This document shows positions 45,031-54,910 of a stretch of 64,000 bases of DNA, in pieces. The notes beneath the pieces were generated by a model, which saw only the letters and a list, made by a program, of their open reading frames with translations, did not search any database and had not been told where the DNA came from. The first letter of the stretch is position 1, and each line of letters starts with the position of its first letter. Position numbers and translations under genes: made by a program. Where the stretch lies: positions 62,001 through 126,000 of the forward strand of contig JADIZR010000005.1 in assembly GCA_016704655.1 (NCBI GenBank), written 5' to 3'. This DNA is from Pseudomonadota bacterium. GTDB lineage: Bacteria > Pseudomonadota > Gammaproteobacteria > Steroidobacterales > Steroidobacteraceae.

Positions 45031-45493
45031 CCGGGAAAGATCCGGCCGGTGGCACTTCAGCCGCGGCTCGACAAGGCAATGCAGCACGCTCGCGCGCGGC
45101 GCGCAGCCGACTGCGACCGACGGTCGTTGATGTGGACCGCATCGACGTTGCACGCGCTGTACGAATTCTCGGGCTTGACGAGTTCGCTCTCCCAACCGGT
45201 CAGGCGCGGGTGCGTGCGCGTCGCAACTCGGCCGTATCCAGTCCGGGCCTTGCTCCCGGAGCGCGTTCGCTCGGCGTTCGTGGCGGTGGCCCGGGGGGGC
45301 GGGGGGGGGGGCCGGGGGGGGTCGCCGGGGTCCAAGCCGGGGCAAGGCACCGGACCGACCCGCCGGCAATTGGCGCGTTGCGCGGTCGGCCTTCCACGGT
45401 CCGGGGAAGACCCGGAACGAACGCCTGGGCGGTTCCCGCACCGACCGCCCGTCCTGGGTCGATCTTCCCGATGACGGCACCTCCGGCTAACCC
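45031..45493. other. Non-coding or degraded tract with G homopolymers
   Basis: No supported gene. It contains several G-runs (up to eleven in a row within 45291-45332) with GC content well above neighbours, and two overlapping long frames without recognisable domains. Reliable reading is unlikely here. Confidence 0.5.
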
Positions 45494-46820
45494 CTATCCC
45501 CTTCTCGGATAGACCCGTCGCGTCGCATAAGCCGCCTTCAACTCGGCGCCGAGGTATTCACGCATCGTCGAGAACACGCTGCGTGAGATCGGCGGGGCTG
45601 CCCTCCGCCAGCCGGAAGAGCTGGCAGTAGTACCAGGCCTGTGCGGCGAAGGCGTTGAGCGCCCTGGCGGCGACGCTCGAGCCCTGTGGTGAAAGCCATC
45701 CGCGATCCCGCAATCGCAGGCGATCGTCGAGGTCTTCGATGCCGTCCCTTGCCCCAGTCAGCAGCTGGCGCGGGAAATCAGGCATCCAGCAGAGCGGCCT
45801 GCCAAGCCCGATCACGTCGCAGTCGCCCTCGCCCGGCGCAGCGCCGAGCGCGGAAGACATGCCAGCACGCGTACGGAAACCGCCGGTGACCATCAACGGC
45901 ATGCGGGCCACGCGGCGGATCGCCGTCGCGTACTCGAGGAAATAGGCTTCACGCGCCCGCGTGCTGCGACGGACCGGCATCGCGTCTTCGGACCGGCCTT
46001 CGAAACCGATCAGTCGCGGCTGCTCGTACGTGCCGCCCGAGACCTCGAGCAGATCCACGCTTTCGTCGTTCAGCCACGCGACGACCTGCAGGCACTCCTC
46101 GTGCGAGAACCCGCCCTTGCGGAAGTCGTCCGAATTCAGCTTCAGCGCCACGGGAAAGTCCCGGCCCACGGCCTTGCGCACGGCACGCAGCGTTTCGAGC
46201 AGAAAACGGGCGCGGTTCGCCAGCGTTCCGCCCCAGGCATCCGTGCGCTGGTTCGTGATCGGGGACAGGAACGAGCTGATGAGGTAGCCATGGGCCCCGT
46301 GCACCTGCACGCCGGTGAATCCGCACTCGCGCACGACCTGCGCCGCGTGCGCAAACCGGCCGATGAGACCGACGATTTCGCCCTCCGTCAGGGCCCGCGG
46401 CCGCGCGTAATTGCCGAGCAGATCGAGTTGCACCGCCGACGGGGCGAGCGGGCGACCCGTGACATAACGAGGCGACTGCCGTCCTGCGTGTGCAATCTGC
46501 ACCCAGAGCTGGTTACCGCTGGCCGTCCCTGCCTTTGCCCACGCGGCAAGCCGCGCACGGGCCGTGGCGTCAAAAGTCTGGGGTTCCGACTGGTCGATGG
46601 CGACGTTACCGGGCCGTTCGAGGTCAAACCGATCGACCTGCACGTTGCCGGTTAGCAGCAATCCGCTCCCGCCCTCGCTCCACGTGCGGTACAGGCGCTC
46701 GAGCGCGGGCGTAGCACGCAACCAGCTGTCGGCCAGCCCTTCAGTCATGGCCGCCTTGGCCAACCGGTTCGGCAGGGACGCGCCGCAGGGCAACTGCAGG
46801 GGCTGAGTCAGGACGTCCAT
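45494..46820 (-). CDS. NADH:flavin oxidoreductase (old yellow enzyme family), frameshifted tail
   Basis: TIM-barrel FMN enzyme of about 442 residues after correction. The sequence contains QIAHAGRQSPRYV, the conserved QVHGAHGYLISSFLSPITNQRTDAWGG segment in two overlapping pieces, and VTGGFRTRAGM for FMN phosphate binding. The last part is frameshifted at 45578-45584; in the next frame it reads VFSTMREYLGAELKAAYATR and ends at 45494, rather than the apparent stop at 45558. Such enzymes reduce alpha,beta-unsaturated carbonyls or dienoyl-CoA; this one lacks the C-terminal FAD domain of 2,4-dienoyl-CoA reductase. Confidence 0.9.
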
Positions 46821-46922
46821 CGTTTAACCGCTCCCGATTGCGGGGTATGATCGTTCGATCAAATGCGCAGGCGCCGTGACGACCCGCGCGGCGCCAACGA
46901 GAACAGGGTGGAGGTTTCGCCG

Positions 46923-47426
46923 ATGCTGACCAGGGAAAAGCTGACGATTGTGCAGTGGCAGGCAGTGCGCAATACGCCGCATCACGTGATCATCGCAGTG
47001 TCGTCCTCGGGCGGCAGCGCCTTCGACGAGATGCTCGAGCGCTCTGCCGGCCTGCAGGGCATCGTCGATGCCATCAACAGCACGCATCCGCTGGTGAGCG
47101 AGATTGCCGGCAGCACGCACATCATGCATGCGCAGGACGACGTCCGTAAGTGGTTCTACACGCTCGACGAAGGCCACCGCACGCCGGACAGGCTGCAGGA
47201 AAAAGCGCTGGAAACGGCACGCCATGCGCTCGAGGCGCTCGGCACGCACGGCAGCGCGGAAGACCTGATGCATTACGGTGAGTTCGTGCTGTCACTGGCC
47301 ACGCGCGTCGCACGCGCGGCTCGCGAAGGCGACCTGCTGGGCATCGGCGGCGAACTCGTGAGCGAGAAAGAGCGCATGTTCATCGAGCGTCTCGACCAGC
47401 TCATCCAGGAACGTCGCACCCGCTGA
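46923..47426 (+). CDS. Conserved hypothetical protein
   Basis: 167 residues from an ATG with GGAGG nine nt upstream; an in-frame ATG at 46863 is less likely. It is cytoplasmic and helical with no signal or membrane segment. The region THIMHAQDDVRKWFYTLDEG with HRTPDRLQEKALETARHALE stands out as conserved-looking, but I do not recognise the family. It is divergent from the oxidoreductase gene and convergent with the RND transporter. Function is unknown. Confidence 0.6.
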   Translation: MLTREKLTIVQWQAVRNTPHHVIIAVSSSGGSAFDEMLERSAGLQGIVDAINSTHPLVSEIAGSTHIMHAQDDVRKWFYTLDEGHRTPDRLQEKALETARHALEALGTHGSAEDLMHYGEFVLSLATRVARAAREGDLLGIGGELVSEKERMFIERLDQLIQERRTR

Positions 47427-47499
47427 GCCGCCCGGAGCCGGCACTCCCGGCTCCAGGTCCCGCCATCCTGACGACCGGGCCGCAAGGCCCGGTCTGCGT

Positions 47500-49926
47500 T
47501 TACGCCGCCTTGACCTGCGCCTTGGCGGACGTCTTGCGATCGCCCACCAGGTACGCCGCGAGTGCCGGCAGCAGCAGGATCGCGCCGAACATGTTCACCA
47601 GGAACATGAAGCACAGCAGGATGCCCATGTCGGCCTGGAATTTCAGGTCCGAGAACGTCCACGTTGCCACCGAGATCGTCATCGTCACGGCCGTGAACAC
47701 CGACGCCGTCCCGCGCTGCTTGAGCGCCTCGACGAAGGCGTCCTTGAGCTTGAGGCCGCCGTCTTCCATCTCGTGCTTCATGCGCTCGAAGAGGTAGATG
47801 CCGTAGTCGACGCCGACGCCGACGCCGAGTGCTACGACCGGCAGCGTATTCACCTTCACGCCGATCCCGAGGATGGCCATCAGCGCGTTGCAGAGGATCG
47901 TCACCAGGGCAAGCGGCAGGATGATGCAGAGCGTGATCGGGAACGAGCGGAAAGTGATCAGGCAGAGCAGCATCACGGACGCGAACAGCGCCAGGTTGAC
48001 CCACTTGTCGGCGGCCTCTACCGCCTCGTTCGTGGCCGCCATCACGCCGACGTTGCCGCTGGCGAGGCGGAAGGTGACGCGCTCGGTGTCGCCGCCGGCC
48101 GCCTTGAAGTCCTTCACGACCTTGACGATGTGCTCGATCGTCTGCGCCTGGTGGTCGGTGGTGTAGATGCTGATCGGCATCGCCGTGCAACGCGAGTTCA
48201 TGAACTCGTTGCCGAGGCGCGTCGCGTAACCGACGCCCTGCGCAATCTGGGCGCGGCTCTCGGGCAGCATGCGCCACTTGATAAACGTCTCGGCGAACGA
48301 CTGCGTCATCGACTTGACGAAGCCCGCGAGGCTGCGCACGGTCGCCACGCCTTCGACCTGCCGCATCTGGAATTCGAAGTCCTCGATCTTGTCCATTACG
48401 TCGCGATCGACGCAGGGCGAGTCGTCGTCGTTCTCGGGTTTCGCCTCGGCGATGACCTGCAGCAGGTCCACGCCGATCGCAAAGTGGCTGGTGATCATCC
48501 CGACGTCCTGGTTGTAGCGCGAGTCGGGCCGCAGTTCGGGCACGCCCTGGCCGAGGTCGCCGATGTGCAGGTGCCGGGCCTGCGACAGGCCGAACGCCAG
48601 CAGGCCGAGGCCGATCAGGATCGGCACCCAGGCGACCTTCTTCGTCGCCAGCGGACCGATGCGCTCCCAGAACCAGTCGCCCGCCGTTTCCTTGCCGGCC
48701 AGCTTCGAGGCCTGCTCGGGCGTGAACTTGTAGTACGAGAGCAGGATCGGCAGCAGCATTTTGTTGGTGATGATCATCACCGTGACGCCGATCGTCGCCG
48801 TGAAGGCGAGTTCTCTCACGATCTCGATCTCGACGAAGGCGATCACCATGAAGCCGAGCGCGTTCGCCAGCAGCGCCATCGCGCCCGGAATGAACAGCTT
48901 CTGGAACGAATGCGTCGATGCCGTGATGCCGTCGGCCCCGTGCAGCGTCTCGAGCCGCCACGCGTTGGTCATCTGCACCGCGTGCGAGACCGCGATGGAG
49001 AAGATCAGGAACGGCACCAGGATCGACATCGGGTCGAGCCCGAGCCCGAAGACCGGCAACAACCCCAGCAGCCAGATCACCGGCACGATCGCGCAGATGA
49101 GCGCGAGCGCCGTGATCATCACCGAGCCCGAGTACCAGTACAGCAGCAGCGCCGTGATGACGAACGCGATGCCGAAGAACATGAGCACCCCGGCCGCGCC
49201 CTTTGCGATGTCGCCCACCGCCTTGGCGAAGCCGATGATGTGGACGCCGGTATTCTCATTTTCGTACTTGGCACGGATCTGCTCGAGCTGGGCGGCAACG
49301 GCCTGCAGGTCGAGGCGTTCGCCCGTCTCCGGGTCGTTCTCCATCAGGGTCGCCACAACCATCGCCGCGGTCTGGTCGTTCGAGACCAGGCGCCCGACCC
49401 AGTCGGACTTGAGCAGGTTCTCCTGCACCTTCACCATCTGTTCCGGGGTGCCGGCGAAATCGGCGGACACCACGTTGCCGCCGCGGAAGCCGTCCTCGAC
49501 GACTTCGTTGTAGCGCACGTTCGAGGTGAAGAGCGAGGACACGGAGCTGCGCTCGACGCCCGGGACGTAGAAGACCTCTTCCGTCACCTTGCGCAGCGAT
49601 TCCATGAACTGCTTGTCGTAGATGGAGCCTTTCTTGTTCTGCAGCGCGACCAGCACCTTGTTGGCGCCGCCGAAGTCCGACTGGTACTCCAGGAAGGTCG
49701 CCATGTAAGGGTGCTTGAGCGGGATCATCTTGGTAAACGCCGCCTGCACCCGCAGCTGACTGGCCATCGCCCCCAGCAGGATCGTGATCAGCACGAACAG
49801 GATCAGCAGCGGCTTGCGGTAGTGGAAGATCCAGTAGGAAATCTTGCCGACCCAGTCTGGTGTGAACTGGATCTTCTCGATCGCGGCATCGTCGGCACTC
49901 ATGCCGGGCTTCACGTCATTCGCCAT
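47500..49926 (-). CDS. RND-superfamily exporter (MMPL/HAE3 type)
   Basis: 808 residues, inner membrane. It has two halves, each with a large periplasmic loop and five- or six-helix bundles, and lacks the HAE1 docking domain. Signature segments include FLIFSIAVSHAVQMTN in the first half and GVGVGVDYGIYLFERMKHE in the second. Such hopanoid/lipid-type (HpnN- or MMPL-like) RND proteins export lipids. The ATG at 49926 is preferred to 49932 because AAGGA is 8 nt before it. It is the last gene of the DUF1302-DUF1329-YCF48 operon. Confidence 0.92.
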   Translation of the reverse strand: MANDVKPGMSADDAAIEKIQFTPDWVGKISYWIFHYRKPLLILFVLITILLGAMASQLRVQAAFTKMIPLKHPYMATFLEYQSDFGGANKVLVALQNKKGSIYDKQFMESLRKVTEEVFYVPGVERSSVSSLFTSNVRYNEVVEDGFRGGNVVSADFAGTPEQMVKVQENLLKSDWVGRLVSNDQTAAMVVATLMENDPETGERLDLQAVAAQLEQIRAKYENENTGVHIIGFAKAVGDIAKGAAGVLMFFGIAFVITALLLYWYSGSVMITALALICAIVPVIWLLGLLPVFGLGLDPMSILVPFLIFSIAVSHAVQMTNAWRLETLHGADGITASTHSFQKLFIPGAMALLANALGFMVIAFVEIEIVRELAFTATIGVTVMIITNKMLLPILLSYYKFTPEQASKLAGKETAGDWFWERIGPLATKKVAWVPILIGLGLLAFGLSQARHLHIGDLGQGVPELRPDSRYNQDVGMITSHFAIGVDLLQVIAEAKPENDDDSPCVDRDVMDKIEDFEFQMRQVEGVATVRSLAGFVKSMTQSFAETFIKWRMLPESRAQIAQGVGYATRLGNEFMNSRCTAMPISIYTTDHQAQTIEHIVKVVKDFKAAGGDTERVTFRLASGNVGVMAATNEAVEAADKWVNLALFASVMLLCLITFRSFPITLCIILPLALVTILCNALMAILGIGVKVNTLPVVALGVGVGVDYGIYLFERMKHEMEDGGLKLKDAFVEALKQRGTASVFTAVTMTISVATWTFSDLKFQADMGILLCFMFLVNMFGAILLLPALAAYLVGDRKTSAKAQVKAA

Positions 49927-49950
49927 GTTCATTTTCCTTGGCCGGTGCCG

Positions 49951-50940
49951 TTACCGGCTCTTGAGCCAGGCCGGGTCGAGTGGCGTGACGCCGCTTTCGC
50001 CCGCGAAGAGGATGCCGCCGCCCGGCTTTTCCACGAGCGCGGCGAAGCCCTTGCCGGGCGTCGCCGTGTGCAACACGAAACTCTGCCCGCCGTCGGCGCT
50101 CTCGGCAATCAGGCCGGAGTTGCCGACGAGCATCACGCGCCCGTCGGCGAGTTGCAGACCCGACATGAAGGACGTGGTCGTGCCGGTTTCGATCTTCTGC
50201 CAGGTCGTGCCGATGTCGAGCGAGCGGAAGACGTTGCCGCGCATGCCGAACGCGAGAACGCTGCCGTCCTGCACCGCGAGCGCGCCGAAGTACGAACCCT
50301 GGTACGGCGAGGTCAGCGCGGTCCAGGTGGCGCCTGCGTCGTCAGAACGAGCCAAGGTGCCGGACTCCGCCACGAGCAGCAGCGAATTGCCGACGACGAT
50401 GATCTGCGAAATGTGGCGGTCGAAGTCCTCCGACAGCACGGTCACGCGCTGCCAGGTCTTGCCCGCGTCCTGCGAGTCGAAATAGAGGCCGAACGCACCG
50501 TAGGCGATGAAGTGATCGCCAGCGACGTGCGTGACGCCGAGCAGCGAATCCGGCCCGGCCTCGTCCACTGTCACCTCCGACCAGGTGGCGCCGCCGTCCT
50601 CGGTATGCACGAACGACCCACCGTGACCCACGGCGACGCCCACCTTGGCGTCCTTGAAAGCCACTCCCGTCAGCGTACGGGTCACCGGCGTCGGCAAGCC
50701 TTTCCAGGTCCGGCCACCGTCGTCGGAAGCGAGTGTGAAGCCACGCTCGCCGACCGCGGTGATCCGGTTGTCGACCTGCGCGATGTCGAGCAGCAGGATC
50801 CGGTCACTGCGCAGGTCGACCACAGCACGCTGCGCTGGCGTCGGCTTGGCCGCCTCTGTCTTTTCCTCGCCGTAGGCCGGCGCCGCGAGGCACAGGCTCG
50901 CGCCCAGCAAGGCGCAGGCAATTCCCGCCCGATGTTTCAT
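49951..50940 (-). CDS. YCF48/BNR-repeat exported protein
   Basis: 329 residues. A signal peptide (to residue ~24) precedes a beta-propeller of seven BNR-type blades with Asp-box motifs such as SDDGGRTWKG, TEDGGATWSE, SQDAGKTWQR and SDDAGATWTA. The fold resembles YCF48, a photosystem II stability factor, but in nonphotosynthetic bacteria it is found next to RND lipid exporters, where its function is unknown. It lies 24 bp upstream of the RND gene and downstream of DUF1329, so it is in one operon. Confidence 0.9.
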   Translation of the reverse strand: MKHRAGIACALLGASLCLAAPAYGEEKTEAAKPTPAQRAVVDLRSDRILLLDIAQVDNRITAVGERGFTLASDDGGRTWKGLPTPVTRTLTGVAFKDAKVGVAVGHGGSFVHTEDGGATWSEVTVDEAGPDSLLGVTHVAGDHFIAYGAFGLYFDSQDAGKTWQRVTVLSEDFDRHISQIIVVGNSLLLVAESGTLARSDDAGATWTALTSPYQGSYFGALAVQDGSVLAFGMRGNVFRSLDIGTTWQKIETGTTTSFMSGLQLADGRVMLVGNSGLIAESADGGQSFVLHTATPGKGFAALVEKPGGGILFAGESGVTPLDPAWLKSR

Positions 50941-51052
50941 GCAACATTCCCCCGCGGCGGGTCACCCCCTGCCGCAAAACGGCCGGCCCCGGCAACACCG
51001 GGGCCGACCATCGTCAGCTCAAACGAGGCATCGACGCCCCCTGGATCCCTGC

Positions 51053-52409
51053 CTACTTCGTGCCCAGGCGGCGCAGCGCGTCGGGCTGGAATTCGGCAAA
51101 CGTACCCTTCTCGCCGAAAACCCACGGCGCCTTGATCTCGTTGTCCAGGCCGGACAGCAGGTACGCGCGGTTGTTCAGGTCGTGCCAGATGTTGGCGCGG
51201 AACCACGGCATCTTCGCGTCGTAGAACTGGTTCATCGGATGGACGCCGATACGCCAGAGCTGCTTGCGCGTGTCGTAGGCGTCCTCGTACACGACCGTCC
51301 ACGTATCCTCGTCAAGGTAGAACACGCGCTTGCCGTAGATGTGCTTGCTGCCCGGCCTTCAGGTTGGCCTCGACCACCCAGACTCGATGCAACTCGTAGC
51401 GCATCAGGTCCGAGTTGACCGAATCCTTGCGGATGATGTCGTTCTCGTACTTCAGGGCTTTGCTGGAGAGCTTGAAGGCGTTGTAAGGGACGTACATCTC
51501 CTTCTTGCCCAACAGCTTCCAGTCGTAGCGGTCCGGCGCGCCGTTCCACGCGTCGAACTGGTCGGTCGTGCGCAGGCCCTCCGTGCCGTCATTGATGTTG
51601 TCGTAGGCAAGATCGGGTGCGCGGCGCACGCGGCGCTGGCCAGCGTTGTAGATCCACGCCGAGCGGGTCTGCTTGACCTGGTCCACCGGCTCGTGGACCA
51701 GGAACACGGTGCCTTCGAGTGTCGCGGGCGCCGTGAAGTAAGACAGGAACGCGAGCAGCAGGTTGTCCTGCGGCTGGTCCAGGTTCAGGTTGAAAATCCG
51801 CCGCTCCTCGGTGGAGATCCTGTAGTGGTCACCATTGGAGCGCACCGGGAAGCTGTTGTACTGACGCTTGACGCCACCTCCCAGGTAGCGGGGGGCGTGG
51901 TTCCAGATCGCCTCCAAGCCGTTCTTCGGGATCGGGAACGGCACATCGCGAACACCGCCCACGATACCAAAACCCCGCAGTTCGAGCTTCGGTGCGTTCG
52001 ACTTGATGACGTCGTAGGCCTCCTGCGGCAGGCAGGCCGTGCGCCGCGTCTGGTACACGTTCATCTTGAACTCAGGGTACTTGTCGAGCATGGCCTGCAT
52101 GCCGGGCGTCAGCTTGTCCTTGTACTGCCCGACGTTCGCCTTGGTGATGGTGAACTGCACCTTGTCGCTCGCAAACGGATCGACGTAGCCCTTGGCGGCC
52201 GTCCAGCCCGCAGGTGGCGCGCACAGGCCGCCAGTCCACGCGGGAATCGTGCCGTCCTTGTTGCCGGCCTTCTCGGCGCCCATCGGCGTCAGGTCGGCGC
52301 CGAGCCGGGCGGCCTCGTCGGCTGTGAGTTTCGCGTGCGCCGGCAGCGCAGTGCCCAGCAGACCTGCCGCCGCAAGCGCGGTGGTGAGGATCCTGTTCAA
52401 AGTCTTCAT
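51053..52409 (-). CDS. DUF1329 exported protein, frameshifted
   Basis: About 451 residues after correction. A signal peptide (to residue ~26, ending AHA) is followed by the DUF1329 domain: ARLGADLTPMGAEKAGNKDG at its start, later TRSAWIYNAGQRRVRRAP. A one-base insertion in CCC at 51351-51353 shifts the tail; the correct frame reads SKHIYGKRVFYLDEDTWTVV and continues to RRLGTK at 51053. It is outer-membrane or periplasmic lipid-related in other bacteria (inferred from context, family function unknown). It lies between DUF1302 and YCF48. Confidence 0.9.
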
Positions 52410-52431
52410 CTGGTTCGTCTCCTGGATCCGA

Positions 52432-54693
52432 TTAGAAGGTCACGCTGACGGCGGCCGAGTAGTAGTCGCGATCGAACAGCGGATCGAAGTTGTCGTTGTC
52501 ATAGCTCACGTAGTTGAGGTCCAGCACGTACTTCTTGTTGTAGTTGAACTTGACGCCGAGTCCCAGCGTCATGCGATCCTCGATGAACGTCGGGTCCATC
52601 GAGACGCCTTCCACGTCGTGCGCCCAGAACACGTTCGGAGTGACGGTCACACCGCTGTTCATGACGTTGTTGTAGTCCATTGAGACACGCAGGCGGTAGC
52701 CCCAGGCCACGTCGGTCACGTAGCCATCGTTCCGGCAGCCGTTCGGTTGCGGGTTGTAGAGGCGATTTGCGACCGGGACCGGCAGTCCCGAGAATGTCGG
52801 GGAACACATGTCGCCCGCACTCGCCTGGCCGAGGCCAGGCTGGCCTTCAGGCGAGGTTGGATCCGCGGCATAACCCGGACCCGAGCCCGTGCCATACATG
52901 AAGCCGCGTCCGTAGCGGATCCCGCCCTTGGTGTAGTCGGGCACGTTGTTCCACTGCGAACCGATCTCGCCAACGACCAGCATGTTCTCGGCGCCGAGGA
53001 CGTTGCTGAAAGTCTTGACCGCGTTGACCTGGAACTGGGTCTTGTTGAACAGGCTGTGACCGATCAGGTAGGTGCCCTCGCTCTGTGCCTGCACCTGGCG
53101 CGCAATCTCGCGATAAGGCCCGATGCCGAGCACACCCGCGCCGATCAGGTCGTTGCCGTTGACCATGACCGGCACGTCGACCTGATAGCTTAGTTCGGCG
53201 GACGTCGACCAGCCCAGCAGGTTGGTCGCGGCGCTGATGCCGTAGATCTGGATGTCCTCGGGGTATTCCCAGAAGCCCTTGCCGGATTCCAGGTTGGTCG
53301 GGAGACCGACTGCGGCCAGATAGCCTTCGATCGCGGCCTCGGCGCCCGGCATCAGGCTGCGCAGCCGACTGGACGTCCAGTAATTGCCGTAAGCGTCGGT
53401 GCCGATCAGGCCCGCAGCTGTCAATGCCGCCTGCTGCGCGGCCGGGAGGTCCTTCCAGTTGGTGCCGGTGATGCTCGCAGCCACCGGCAGCCGGCTGTGG
53501 ATGTTCATCGCGTACAGGCCGATTTCCGTGTCGATCTTTTCGACCGGGAAACGGAAGGCCAGGCCGAACTGGCCGGAGTCGCTCGGCTCACGACCCTGGA
53601 TGGCCGGGACATAGGTGCCGGCAGCTCCCTGCTGGAAGGGTTGCGAACCCAGTTGCGCGACGATCGGTGACGCCGTGCCCGGCGCGATGTTGCCGAGCTG
53701 GCCGCCGACGACAGTGATGCTGTCGCACGCTCCCGGGTTGGCGGAGATCAGCGTACTGGTCGCCGTGAAATAGGTGCCGCAACCGTCCACTGAAGTGTTG
53801 TTCCACTTCAGCTGGTAGAACGCCTCGAGCGAGCCGAAGTCGAAACCCCAGTTGGCGTAGACGGCCCACACCGGCAGCAGGATTTCCTTGAGTTCCGCAC
53901 CCGCGCGGCGGGCGGCAGGAACGTCGATCGGATTGATCTGGTTGACGCCCTGGATGAAGATGCTTTCGCCCCAGTTGATCACCTGGTTGCCGAGGCGCAG
54001 TTGCAGGTCGGAGTTGCCGACGGCGAACGAACCATAGACATAGGCATCGAGCAGCAGGACGTTTTCGAACTGCTGTTCGGCCTCGAAGCCGCGGTCGCTC
54101 AACTTGCCCTTGGGCCACAGGTTCTGTCCGGGCGGGGACACCGGCAGGCACGGCGCACCGGGCGGCGTCTGTGCGGTGCAAATGGTGTAACCGGGAATCG
54201 GACCCAGCCCGGGGCGAACGCCGTTGTAATTGTTGGCCTGGCTGCCGACGAGCACGTTTTCCTGGTTCAAGGCCTGGTCGTACCAGTACTTGGCCCGCAG
54301 CAAGGCGCCAAAGCGGCCCTTCTTGTATTCGATATCCGTAATGACCTTGAACGGCGTCGAGAACCGGTCGTTCTTGGCGTAGTTCAGGTTGCCGTCGCCC
54401 GCGGCGTGATTGCCCGCGAGGCCGTCATTGGGGCCTACCGCCGTGCCCGGGATCAGCGGGCTCGAGTAGAGACCGATGAGTGAACCGTCCGCGCGCGTAA
54501 AGAGCTGCTCGCTCGGATGCTCGGCGCGCCAGCTCGCCCCCACCGATACGGTGGTGTTCCAGTTCAGCTTGCCGCCGTTCTCGAACTCGAATTCGATCGC
54601 GGTGGCGCTGCCGGCATAGCACGCCAGCACCGTGCCGATCACTGCGGCCAGCTGCGCGCTGCGGCGATCCGGATTCATCGTTGCACTCGTCAT
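52432..54693 (-). CDS. DUF1302 outer-membrane beta-barrel protein
   Basis: 753 residues. After a signal peptide (about 30 residues, ending GSATA) the sequence reads as a large beta-barrel starting IEFEFENGGKLNWNTTVSVGASW, with typical alternating strands and closing with AVSVTF, a terminal Phe. DUF1302 proteins are outer-membrane proteins of unknown transport role, often in hydrocarbon or steroid degraders. ATG 54693 has GGGGGA about 8 nt upstream; a longer frame starts at 54723. First gene of the four-gene operon. Confidence 0.9.
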   Translation of the reverse strand: MTSATMNPDRRSAQLAAVIGTVLACYAGSATAIEFEFENGGKLNWNTTVSVGASWRAEHPSEQLFTRADGSLIGLYSSPLIPGTAVGPNDGLAGNHAAGDGNLNYAKNDRFSTPFKVITDIEYKKGRFGALLRAKYWYDQALNQENVLVGSQANNYNGVRPGLGPIPGYTICTAQTPPGAPCLPVSPPGQNLWPKGKLSDRGFEAEQQFENVLLLDAYVYGSFAVGNSDLQLRLGNQVINWGESIFIQGVNQINPIDVPAARRAGAELKEILLPVWAVYANWGFDFGSLEAFYQLKWNNTSVDGCGTYFTATSTLISANPGACDSITVVGGQLGNIAPGTASPIVAQLGSQPFQQGAAGTYVPAIQGREPSDSGQFGLAFRFPVEKIDTEIGLYAMNIHSRLPVAASITGTNWKDLPAAQQAALTAAGLIGTDAYGNYWTSSRLRSLMPGAEAAIEGYLAAVGLPTNLESGKGFWEYPEDIQIYGISAATNLLGWSTSAELSYQVDVPVMVNGNDLIGAGVLGIGPYREIARQVQAQSEGTYLIGHSLFNKTQFQVNAVKTFSNVLGAENMLVVGEIGSQWNNVPDYTKGGIRYGRGFMYGTGSGPGYAADPTSPEGQPGLGQASAGDMCSPTFSGLPVPVANRLYNPQPNGCRNDGYVTDVAWGYRLRVSMDYNNVMNSGVTVTPNVFWAHDVEGVSMDPTFIEDRMTLGLGVKFNYNKKYVLDLNYVSYDNDNFDPLFDRDYYSAAVSVTF

Positions 54694-54910
54694 TAGAAAT
54701 CCCCCAGTTGCCTGTGAGCCCACTCAGTTGCAGATTCTCTCGGGATCCCCTGTCTGGTCCCGCACGACTGACTAAGGCTAGCCCTGACCTTCCACGGTCA
54801 CAGTCGTGAGTATCCGAAATACCACTATCCAGAATCCCCGTTGTGCAAGGTTGCCAGTGCCTCAGCCGCAAGACAACCCGAGTACGCGTTGCGTTTTTGC
54901 CATGCAAAAG

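Noticed and set aside
44632..45480. Minus-strand frame over the higA region
   Set aside because: It is antisense to the HigA HTH and has no recognisable domain.
47773..51135. A 1120-residue plus-strand reading frame, Arg/His/Glu-rich
   Set aside because: It is the complement of the RND, YCF48 and DUF1329 genes, which have clear motifs, and its composition is typical of an antisense frame in GC-rich DNA.
15085..51355. Programmed ribosomal frameshifting in the interrupted genes
   Set aside because: The sites lack consistent slippery heptamers and pseudoknots, differ in direction and occur in unrelated housekeeping-type genes.
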